Origin: Collinsella ihumii
GTDB lineage: Bacteria > Actinomycetota > Coriobacteriia > Coriobacteriales > Coriobacteriaceae
Direction of reading: 5' to 3'
Assembly (NCBI RefSeq): GCF_900046475.1
Contig: NZ_FCOU01000013.1
Location: 1 to 64,000, forward strand
Length of the DNA: 64,000 nucleotides
The position numbers and the translations under genes are program-made. The first letter of the stretch is position 1. Every line of letters starts with the position of its first letter. The notes under the pieces were generated by a model that was not told the origin of the DNA, did not search any database, and saw nothing but the letters and a program-made list of their open reading frames with translations. Positions 1 to 6,255 of the stretch are shown piece after piece.

Positions 1-35
1 CCCGTCCCACCTTCTTCTCTTCGTGGCGGATGAAC
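1..35. other. Misplaced duplicate of an internal yaiI segment
   Basis: Bases 3-35 match bases 2111-2143, inside the YaiI/YqxD-family gene, with one mismatch in 33 positions. The match stops exactly where the transposon-end sequence at 36-73 begins. A short exact copy abutting an adapter junction is what a chimeric read or mate-pair junction leaves at a contig end. I read these bases as an assembly artefact and not as a biological duplication. Confidence 0.85.
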
Positions 36-73
36 CTTGCTCTTATACACCTCTAGGTGTGTATAAGAGGCAG
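36..73. other. Nextera mosaic-end junction (sequencing artefact)
   Basis: The 38 bases align with the two head-to-head 19-base Tn5 mosaic ends used in Nextera libraries, with 33 of 38 positions identical by eye (core TCTTATACAC and GTGTATAAGAG). Its translation gives the LLYTP-type peptide known as a vector contaminant in protein databases. It interrupts the minus-strand gene at 74-384, so sequence on its two sides may not be adjacent in the real genome. Confidence 0.93.
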
Positions 74-384
74 CCGCGGCCCTGCAGCTTGCCGATGCCC
101 GCGCAGGTGTCGGCATCGGAAAGCGAGCGCGCGAGCAGCGGGGAGGACAGGTTGCGCAGGCGCGCCTCTCCGATCTGGTCGCACAGCTCGCGGTTGCGGT
201 CGGCGAGCTCCAAGATCACGTCGAACGAGAACCCGGGCTCGTCGTTCACGCGCCACTCGTCGATAAGGGCCTTCATGGCCTCCTCGCCGCGCTGGCGCTC
301 GGACTCCATGGCGTCGTAGTCGCCGTAGATGAACATGGGGATAAAGGGCTGCATCGAGTACTCGAGTGCCTGGTTGACGTTCAC
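74..384 (-). CDS. Hypothetical protein, 3' end lost at adapter junction
   Basis: I do not recognise this protein. About 103 residues survive from a GTG start at 384, chosen because a GAGAGG ribosome-binding site lies about 8 bases upstream; a GTG at 393 is also possible but sits on top of that site. The fragment begins with a hydrophobic patch (PFIPMFIYGDYDAME) followed by mostly helical, charged sequence. The true C-terminus is missing because reading runs into the mosaic-end sequence at 36-73. It is transcribed divergently from the permease at 556, with a 171-base shared control region. Coding is supported by host-like GC3 usage and the absence of any opposing gene. Confidence 0.6.
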
Positions 385-411
385 GCTGGTCACCTCTCGT
401 GTTCTTGTGAA

Positions 412-432
412 TAGTTTGCCTTATGCAACTAA
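412..432. promoter_or_regulatory. Candidate MntR/DtxR-type operator
   Basis: The near-palindrome TAGTTTGCCTTATGCAACTA contains TTTGCCTTA followed by a half-site closely resembling the Bacillus subtilis MntR box (TTTGCCTTAAGGAAAC, from memory). It lies in the divergent spacer upstream of the putative manganese/heavy-metal efflux permease at 556, which fits metal-responsive control. The match is by eye to a known consensus, and no regulator gene is nearby. Confidence 0.45.
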
Positions 433-555
433 CGTGGATACAATACCGGAACTTGTGTTGATGCCGGAACATCCTCGGTCGTTTCACACACGGCGTACAA
501 ATGGGTACTAACCTTATCTGCCGGAAGACGATTATACGAAAGGGAGCTGCGCTCC

Positions 556-1560
556 ATGGAACTTCTTCTTCATCTGCTCGAGCATGCGGTCGAGGACACC
601 TTGCCGCTCGTGCCGTTCCTGCTGGTAACCTATCTGGCGCTCGAGGCGCTTGAGCATGCGGCGGGCGAGCGCGTCAACGCGGCGGTGCGTCGTGCGGGCG
701 CGGCGGGCCCGGTGGTGGGAGCGCTGCTCGGCATCGTGCCGCAGTGCGGGTTCTCCGCCATGGGCGCGACGCTGTACGCGGGACGCGTCATCACGCTCGG
801 TACGCTCGTCGCGGTCTTCCTGTCCACGTCCGACGAGATGCTGCCGATGCTTCTGGCGGAGCGGACCGACGCCGGCTCGCTTGCGTTCGTGCTGCTCGCC
901 AAGGCGGCGGTCGCCGCGATCACCGGCCTGGGCATCGATCTCGGCCTGCGCGTGCTGCGCAGGAACGCGCGCGCCCATACCGCGCTGCGCCGTGCCGCGC
1001 GCGGTGCCGAGGAGGGGCGCGACCTGCTCGACGAGATGGCGGAAGCGGGCGAGGGCGCTTCGCACATCCATCGTCTGTGCGAGCACGACCACTGCGGGTG
1101 CGACGACGACGCCGACCATCACGACCATGCGCATGAGGGGCACGGGCACGACCATGGTCACGGCGCCCTGCGCTCGATCGTGCTGAGCGCCGTGTCCCAC
1201 ACCGTGCAGGTGACCGTGTTCATCTTCGTCGTGACGTTCGCGCTCATCGCGATCCTCGAGACGGTGGGCGAGGGTGCGCTCGCCTCGTTCGTTGCCGGCA
1301 ACCAGGCGCTCGCGGTGTTCGCGTCGGCGTTTGTCGGTCTCGTCCCGAACTGCGCGGCAAGCGTGGTCATCACGCAGCTGTACCTGGAGGGCGTGCTCGG
1401 GTTCGGACCGCTCATGGCCGGCACGCTCGTATCGGCGGGCGTGGGCTTTTTGGTGCTGTTCCGCACGAACCACAACGCGCGCGAGAACGTCATCATCTTG
1501 GCCCTGCTGTACGTGATCGCGGTGGTCTGGGGCTTCGTGCTGATGGCGGCGGGGCTGTAG
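556..1560 (+). CDS. Putative manganese/heavy-metal efflux permease (ArsP_2 family)
   Basis: A 334-residue polytopic membrane protein of the family annotated as putative 10-TM heavy-metal exporter, arsenic efflux protein or putative manganese transporter. It is an internal duplication. The first half has the motif GIVPQCGFSAMG (about residues 57-68) and the second half has GLVPNCAASVVI. Between them, at about residues 175-200, is a cytoplasmic loop very rich in His, Asp and Cys (for example DHHDHAHEGHGHDHGHG) that probably binds metal. An AAAGGGAG ribosome-binding site precedes the ATG. A possible MntR-type operator lies about 125 bases upstream. The substrate is inferred from the family and the His loop; arsenic or another metal is not excluded. 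Confidence 0.8.
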   Translation: MELLLHLLEHAVEDTLPLVPFLLVTYLALEALEHAAGERVNAAVRRAGAAGPVVGALLGIVPQCGFSAMGATLYAGRVITLGTLVAVFLSTSDEMLPMLLAERTDAGSLAFVLLAKAAVAAITGLGIDLGLRVLRRNARAHTALRRAARGAEEGRDLLDEMAEAGEGASHIHRLCEHDHCGCDDDADHHDHAHEGHGHDHGHGALRSIVLSAVSHTVQVTVFIFVVTFALIAILETVGEGALASFVAGNQALAVFASAFVGLVPNCAASVVITQLYLEGVLGFGPLMAGTLVSAGVGFLVLFRTNHNARENVIILALLYVIAVVWGFVLMAAGL

Positions 1561-1651
1561 GGCAGGGCGGATGGGTCCGTGCGGAGGCGCGAGGTCGCCT
1601 CGGAGCGTCCCAGCCGTGCGAACGGGTCCTCCGTTATCACCCGCTGATGGC

Positions 1652-1864
1652 AAAGTGGCTAGAAATTTCTATTTTGCTGTAAGAAACCCCGTGCCGATGT
1701 GCCTGGAGCCTGTGCTTCCGGTTCATCTCCCCTTGACGGGGCCCGATTCGGGACGAATGGGCCTCTCATCCCGCCGTCAGAACCAGCCAATATAGCCAAA
1801 CCAGCCGACTCGGACATCCGAGCCGGCGCGGGTCAACAGCAAATTCGAAATATCTAGCCACTTT
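1652..1864. repeat. 213-bp inverted-repeat intergenic element, copy A
   Basis: The element begins AAAGTGGCTAGAAATTTCTA at 1652 and ends with its imperfect reverse complement (TATCTAGCCACTTT), giving terminal inverted repeats of about 30 bases. A second copy of exactly the same length is at 27292-27504, and its left terminus is identical for the first 30 bases. The interiors differ but share CCCGATTCGGG, CAGCCAATA-AGCCAAA and GGACATC. No transposase is encoded, so it resembles a MITE-like non-autonomous element or a paired regulatory/terminator structure. It fills the convergent gap between the permease and the yaiI-like gene. Confidence 0.75.
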
Positions 1865-2019
1865 TGCGCAACGTGGCGCAAGCGAGGGTGACGTAGCTCA
1901 TGTTCGGTGCGATGACGGATCGGCGCCGTCGCCTTCCGGAGCTGTCCGGCGGCACCTCATGCGCGGGAGGGCGCCCCCATAGAGACCGCGCATCGACAGC
2001 GAGCCCTGCGATCAGCGTT

Positions 2020-2529
2020 TCACGAAGCCAGGAGCTGCGACAGGTTGCGAACGAACCGCTCGCGATCCTCGTCGGTAAACGCCGCCGGCCCCCGCGTGCG
2101 CCCGCCGGTCCGTCGCACCTTCTTCTCTTCGTGGCGGATGAACAGGTCCATGTCGATCGTCGCCCTCGAGTACACGCGCCCGCGCACCCCGATGGCCGCC
2201 GCCCCGCGCCCGAGCACCATGCTCGCCAGCCCGATATCCTGCGTGACGACCACGTCGTCAGGCTGCAGGCGCTCGACGATGGCGAAGTCCGCGCTGTCGG
2301 CACCGATCGACACATCGACGATATCGACCCAAAACCCGGGGCGATCTGCCGTGCGCCCGCGGGCATGCTCGGCGTCGCGCGGGTCGTCGCGCCTGATGTG
2401 CCGCGCAAGGTTCTGCGTGGTGTTGCCGACGATGACGACGGGAATATGGGCGCATCGTGCGCAGGTGAGCGCCTCGCGCAGGACGGGACAGGCGTCAGCA
2501 TCTATATAGAGTGTGCGGATGCAGACCAT
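2020..2529 (-). CDS. YaiI/YqxD family protein (DUF188, PIN-like)
   Basis: A 169-residue member of the UPF0178/DUF188 family, typically about 150 residues, with a PIN-like nuclease fold and unknown physiological role. The N-terminal signature YIDADACPV carries the acidic metal-binding residues. DFAIVERLQPDDVVVTQDIGLA and the C-terminal basic stretch IRHEEKKVRRTGGRTRGPA are also characteristic. The ATG at 2529 was chosen because an AAGGAG site sits 7 bases upstream; longer in-frame extensions to 2592 lack one. Bases 2111-2143 are duplicated at the left edge of the window by an assembly artefact. It is convergent with the permease gene upstream and followed by the repeat at 1652-1864. Confidence 0.88.
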   Translation of the reverse strand: MVCIRTLYIDADACPVLREALTCARCAHIPVVIVGNTTQNLARHIRRDDPRDAEHARGRTADRPGFWVDIVDVSIGADSADFAIVERLQPDDVVVTQDIGLASMVLGRGAAAIGVRGRVYSRATIDMDLFIRHEEKKVRRTGGRTRGPAAFTDEDRERFVRNLSQLLAS

Positions 2530-2682
2530 GCGTCTCCTTGCTCGTCGTCCGTGCACCACGGTCGCGGTGCGCCTCGCTTTCGCTGAGGGCATCGATTATC
2601 GCACATGCGCATCAAGGGGAGCCGCCGAACCGTCGGGCGGGCGAAAGGCGCAGCAACCGGCGCCCCTCCCGAAAAGCGCCGC

Positions 2683-3444
2683 CTACCGCGCGTGCGCGAC
2701 GATCGCGTCGCGCAGCCATGCGGCGCAGCCCTCGACGGAGCGGTCGTAGTAGCTGCGGAACCGATCGTCTGCCACGTAGCTCTCCGCCAGTCCGCGATGC
2801 GCTTCGGCGGAATAGGCGGGCCAGGTGTAGCCCAGCCAGGTGCGGTGCATGCTGCAGATCCGTTCGCCCGTCTCGCCCGCGGGATCGTCTCCCGCGTCGA
2901 CGGCCCTCTCCAGCTCGGAGCGGATCTGCTCCTCCAGTGCACGGAAATCCGCATACTCCTGCTTGCTCATTTTCAGCATCTTCCTGTTGCTCTCGTCGAC
3001 CGCGTCGTTTCCATAGCGCTCGCGCACCTCGGCTCCGTAGCGCTTTTCGTTCTTATCCACGAGATCCCGTTTGAAACCTTCGAACTTCTCGATATCGGTC
3101 ATGGACCCAGCTCCTTCCAAAGTCGCGAGCGTTCGCTCGACGGTGGCGATGAGGCGCGTCAGGCGGAGCCGCTCGTCGCGCAGGCGGCCAAGATGGCGTG
3201 CGAGCAGCTCAGCGCGCTCTGCGGGCGAGGTGCTCAGCAGCGGGCCGATGTCGCGCACCGCTACGCCGCAGCGGCGCAGCAGCAAGATTTCCTGCAGCCG
3301 ATCGGCGTCCGCGCTGCAGTACAGCCGATAGCCGCGTTCGCTGCGGCCCGAGGGCGCAAGCAGCCCCACCTCTTCGTAAAAGCGCAGTGTGCGCGTGGTG
3401 ATCCCCGCCATGCGCGCGAGCTCCCCGATGCGGTATCCGTTCAT
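2683..3444 (-). CDS. MerR-family regulator with TipAS domain
   Basis: A 253-residue regulator. Residues 1-70 form a MerR winged helix (YRIGELARMAGITTRTLRFY, then GLLAPSGRSERGYRLY). A coiled-coil dimerisation segment follows, with a TipAS-like ligand domain from about residue 120 (KRYGAEVRERYG, MSKQEYADFRALEEQI, HRTWLGYTWPAYSAEAHRGLAESYVADDRF). TipA proteins bind thiopeptide antibiotics and activate export or their own promoter. The ATG at 3444 has GAAGGAGG upstream. Its promoter has the 19-bp spacer typical of MerR control (3464-3494). No efflux gene is adjacent, so its regulon beyond itself cannot be inferred here. Confidence 0.9.
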   Translation of the reverse strand: MNGYRIGELARMAGITTRTLRFYEEVGLLAPSGRSERGYRLYCSADADRLQEILLLRRCGVAVRDIGPLLSTSPAERAELLARHLGRLRDERLRLTRLIATVERTLATLEGAGSMTDIEKFEGFKRDLVDKNEKRYGAEVRERYGNDAVDESNRKMLKMSKQEYADFRALEEQIRSELERAVDAGDDPAGETGERICSMHRTWLGYTWPAYSAEAHRGLAESYVADDRFRSYYDRSVEGCAAWLRDAIVAHAR

Positions 3445-3463
3445 GGCCCCTCCTTCGAGCTCC

Positions 3464-3494
3464 ACGATAGCGCTTTACGTAACGGTAAGGTCAA
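3464..3494 (-). promoter_or_regulatory. MerR-type promoter with 19-bp spacer
   Basis: On the minus strand TTGACC (3489-3494) and TATCGT (3464-3469) are separated by exactly 19 bases. This is the over-long spacing that MerR regulators twist into an active form. The spacer holds the dyad CTTTAC-N6-GTAAGG (about 3473-3490). It lies 20 bases upstream of the MerR/TipAS gene start, so autoregulation is the simplest reading. Confidence 0.7.
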
Positions 3495-3598
3495 GACCGA
3501 ATCGTCCCGTTTCAAGCGCGAAAGGATGGGCTGATAAACTGGAGGGGAACATCGCGCATCGACGCGTTCGAAGCATGCTCGGTACGGGAGGGATTGCG

Positions 3599-4279
3599 AT
3601 GAGAAGGCAGATGAGGCATCGCGTTACGGCAGCTCTGGGCGGGATTCTTCTGCTGTTCACGCTCGTCGCTGCCGTCCTCGTCGCGACGGGTGCGGTGAAC
3701 ATGACGTCCGCCGAGCGCCCGGAGCATTACATGGACATACTTTTCGTCGACGACGGGTCGCATGTTGATCGCGACGGGGACGGCATTGAGGACGGCCAGG
3801 ACATTCTCGAGGCGGCGCTCGCGTATGTTCGGACCCGGCCGCGCTATCGAAGCGCATATTACGCGAACGGATATCCGGATGACGGCTTCGGCGTGTGCAC
3901 GGATGTCGTCGCGTTCGCGTTGCGCGATGCGGGCTATGACCTGCAGAAACTCATCGCCGATGATATCGCGGCTGCCCCGGAGGCGTATGACGTGGAGACG
4001 CCCGATGCCGCCATCGACTTCCGCAGGACGGGCAACCAGCTCGTGTACTTCGAGCGCCATGCCCAACGCCTCACGAATAATCCGGAGGATCTCTCCTCGT
4101 GGCAGCCCGGGGACATCGTGATGTTCGAGGGGCACGTGGGCATCGTCTCCGACTATCGTAACAGCCGCGGCACACCCTATGTGATCCACCACCAAAGCGC
4201 ATTTCAGCTGCGCTACGAAGAGGACCTCCTGGAGTCCCGCCGCGGCGACATCGTGGGGCATTTCCGCATGGCCGGTTGA
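3599..4279 (+). CDS. DUF1287 family secreted/membrane-anchored protein
   Basis: A 226-residue protein with an N-terminal membrane segment (about residues 9-31, ALGGILLLFTLVAAVLVATG) after a basic start, so a signal anchor or signal peptide. The rest matches DUF1287, a family related to NlpC/P60-type cysteine hydrolases. The candidate catalytic residues are the Cys in GVCTDVVAFALRDAGYD, the His in GHVGIVSDYR, and another His in YVIHHQSA. A cell-wall amidase or peptidase role is inferred from the fold; the family is not characterised well. GGAGGG lies 6 bases upstream of the ATG at 3599. It is divergent from the MerR gene. Confidence 0.8.
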   Translation: MRRQMRHRVTAALGGILLLFTLVAAVLVATGAVNMTSAERPEHYMDILFVDDGSHVDRDGDGIEDGQDILEAALAYVRTRPRYRSAYYANGYPDDGFGVCTDVVAFALRDAGYDLQKLIADDIAAAPEAYDVETPDAAIDFRRTGNQLVYFERHAQRLTNNPEDLSSWQPGDIVMFEGHVGIVSDYRNSRGTPYVIHHQSAFQLRYEEDLLESRRGDIVGHFRMAG

Positions 4280-4460
4280 CGGCATCCCCGTCATGCGCGC
4301 GTGTCTCCCGATGGAGGACACGTGCCGTCTTTCGCCCGCGTCTGCCGGCCGTTTGCCGCTATGCCAAAGGCTTTGGGCAGCGCGTTCGCTTCGCCTGTGC
4401 TGCAGTGGGGGTACACGGTAGGTAGCCGCATGGGCCGCGGCAAAGTGGAAGGATGCCGTC

Positions 4461-5315
4461 ATGAACGTGAGCGAGCAGATCAGGCGCGGGCGCGAGGCGC
4501 TGGGGATGTCGCAGGCGGATCTGGCCGACGCCATCTGGGTGTCGCGCAACACCGTATCGAACTGGGAGACGGGCGCGACGACGCCGGATATCCAAAGCTT
4601 CATCCTCATGAGCGCCCTGTTCGGCGTCACCATCGACGAGATGGTGAAGGGCGATGCGAACGTGATGGCGCGGGCCATCGCGCGCGATCGGAATCGCCTG
4701 CTGGTGGTGGGGCCGGAATTGTCCGATTCGAGCGCCCAAGGGGCTGATTCTGAGCGGGTTTCCACCGCGGAGGCTGCCGGCGCACAGGATGCCGACGCGC
4801 CCATCACGCTCACCATGCCCGAGCCGCAGGGTAGCGTGGTGTTCGGCAACTACGAGCGCATCGATGCCGTGCGCGCCGGCATGCCGGAGTTTCGCCTGGT
4901 GCGGACGTTCGCGCTGTTCAGCATGAGCAACTATCGCATCGAGAACGGTGCGGGAGAGGCCGTGGGCACCATCCATCGAGGCAGGGCGACCTTCGATCCG
5001 GTGTATCAGCTGCGCGTGCCGGGGTTCGAGCGCGTGCAGGTGAGGCGCGAATGGAAGCCGGGCGAGTTTCGAACCGTCTACACCATCGAGGGCGAGGGCG
5101 TGGGCGTCGAGGGCGCGGTGCTGGGCGACGAGTTCAGCATCTGGCGCCAGGGCGGACGCATCGCCACGGTGACGGCGCTGCGCTCGTCGGGCCGTCCGGT
5201 CTTTCGCATCGAGCTTGAGGACGATGACACCCGCCCGCTCGCATTCGGAGTCGCCATGATATTCCTGCTGCTGCGCGACTTCGACCGCAACTGGGTGCGC
5301 ACGAGCGGGGAGTAG
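4461..5315 (+). CDS. XRE helix-turn-helix protein with LURP-one-related C-terminal domain
   Basis: A 284-residue fusion. Residues 3-65 are a classical XRE/Cro helix-turn-helix (IRRGREALGMSQADLADAIW, SRNTVSNWETGATTPDI, LFGVTIDEMVKG). A low-complexity Ala/Asp/Glu linker spans about 80-115. From about 130 to the end is a beta-rich domain with alternating hydrophobic strands (YRIENGAGEAVGTIHRG, YTIEGEGVGVEGAVLGDEF, GRIATVTALRSSGRPVFRIE) that resembles the tubby-like LURP-one-related/scramblase fold. The C-terminal domain probably senses a membrane or ligand signal. The fold call is by pattern and less certain than the DNA-binding domain. AAAGTGGAAGG lies just upstream of the start. Confidence 0.8.
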   Translation: MNVSEQIRRGREALGMSQADLADAIWVSRNTVSNWETGATTPDIQSFILMSALFGVTIDEMVKGDANVMARAIARDRNRLLVVGPELSDSSAQGADSERVSTAEAAGAQDADAPITLTMPEPQGSVVFGNYERIDAVRAGMPEFRLVRTFALFSMSNYRIENGAGEAVGTIHRGRATFDPVYQLRVPGFERVQVRREWKPGEFRTVYTIEGEGVGVEGAVLGDEFSIWRQGGRIATVTALRSSGRPVFRIELEDDDTRPLAFGVAMIFLLLRDFDRNWVRTSGE

Positions 5316-5414
5316 GGGGCACGGGCCGGGCGGATCCCGAGGTCCCGTATGCGTCAGATAGGGAAACCGCACCGCATAACCGCAGGAACGAGGGGGTCAG
5401 GGTTTCCTGAAAAT

Positions 5415-5572
5415 GAATTTGGTATCAAATTGGGAAGTACGAAAGGGAAGCGGCCATATTTGACAAGCCTGTGACCTGCGTTTTTTCCACACGATCGATT
5501 CCGGAGGCCTCGGAAGGGGTATCCGATTCGCTCTTACGTGGCCCTTATTGCCCAAGACTTGATACCAAATTC
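5415..5572. repeat. 158-bp inverted-repeat intergenic element, copy A
   Basis: The element is bounded by GAATTTGGTATCAA and its exact reverse complement. A second copy of identical length lies in the opposite orientation at 17450-17607. The two share internal blocks such as CGGCCATAT, TGACAAGCCTGTGACCTGC and CCTTATTGCCCAAGA. No protein is encoded, which suggests a non-autonomous mobile element or a conserved palindromic spacer. It sits 27 bases before the second adapter junction, so its right-hand neighbour in the true genome is uncertain. Confidence 0.78.
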
Positions 5573-5598
5573 AAAACGAAGCGTCCGCAGGCCCTGGT

Positions 5599-5636
5599 CT
5601 GCCTCTTATACACATCTAGATGTGTATAAGACACAG
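5599..5636. other. Nextera mosaic-end junction (sequencing artefact)
   Basis: 36 of 38 bases match the head-to-head Tn5 mosaic-end pair (core CTCTTATACACATCT then AGATGTGTATAAGA). Translation produces the YTHLDVYK peptide familiar as library contamination in protein databases. The activase reading frame starts abruptly on its right side without its radical-SAM cysteines, so the left and right flanks were probably joined artificially. Confidence 0.96.
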
Positions 5637-6221
5637 GGTCATCACCAACTCCGACTGCGCGACCGCATGTTCTACGAGAAATCGGGCGGCGGCGTCACGC
5701 TGTCGGGCGGGGAGTGCCTGGCACAGGACATCGATTACCTGGTCGAGCTTTGCCGCCTGCTGCGCGAGGAGGGCGTGCACGTGGCGGCGGACACGTGCGG
5801 CGCGGCGCCCCGCGCGCATCTGGAGCGGCTGCTGCCTTTCGTGAACCTCTGGCTCTATGACATCAAGGCTGCCGACGAGACGACCCATCGGGCGCTCACG
5901 GGCGCGCCGAACGGGGCCATCTTGGAGAACCTGGCCTACCTCGCGGAACACGGCGCGCATATCAACGTGCGCATGCCCATCGTCGAGCCCGTGAACAGCG
6001 GCGACGACGATATCATCGCCGCCGCGGAGGTCATCAAGTCGCATGCGGGGCTGTGCCCGGTGAGCCTGCTGCCGTATCATACAACGGGTAATGGAAAGTA
6101 CGCGCGCCTGGGTCGCGCCGCGCCGGCTGGCGCGTTCGCGGTGCCCCCGGCGCAGACGATGGAGCACCTGCGCGACCTGCTGCGCGAGCGCGGCTTCTTG
6201 CAGGTGGAAATCGGGGGTTGA
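5637..6221 (+). CDS. Glycyl-radical enzyme activase, N-terminus missing
   Basis: The C-terminal 194 residues of a radical SAM activase of the PflA type. It retains the signature SGGGVTLSGGECL, the later YDIKAADETTHRALTGAPN block and the terminal LLPYHTTGNGKYARLGR. The CxxxCxxC radical-SAM cysteines and the ferredoxin-like insert of the first 100 or so residues are lost at the adapter junction. The gene is probably whole in the genome but truncated in this assembly. It ends in TGA two bases before a possible ATG of the next gene, so it is very likely co-translated with the glycyl-radical dehydratase it would activate. Confidence 0.85.
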   Translation, partial: GHHQLRLRDRMFYEKSGGGVTLSGGECLAQDIDYLVELCRLLREEGVHVAADTCGAAPRAHLERLLPFVNLWLYDIKAADETTHRALTGAPNGAILENLAYLAEHGAHINVRMPIVEPVNSGDDDIIAAAEVIKSHAGLCPVSLLPYHTTGNGKYARLGRAAPAGAFAVPPAQTMEHLRDLLRERGFLQVEIGG

Positions 6222-6255
6222 TATGACAGGGAACACCGATACGGGGGAGGTCGCC

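Noticed and set aside
393-555. yybP-ykoY manganese riboswitch upstream of the permease
   Set aside because: I could not find the conserved paired loops of that riboswitch in the 160-base spacer. Only the MntR-like dyad was supportable.
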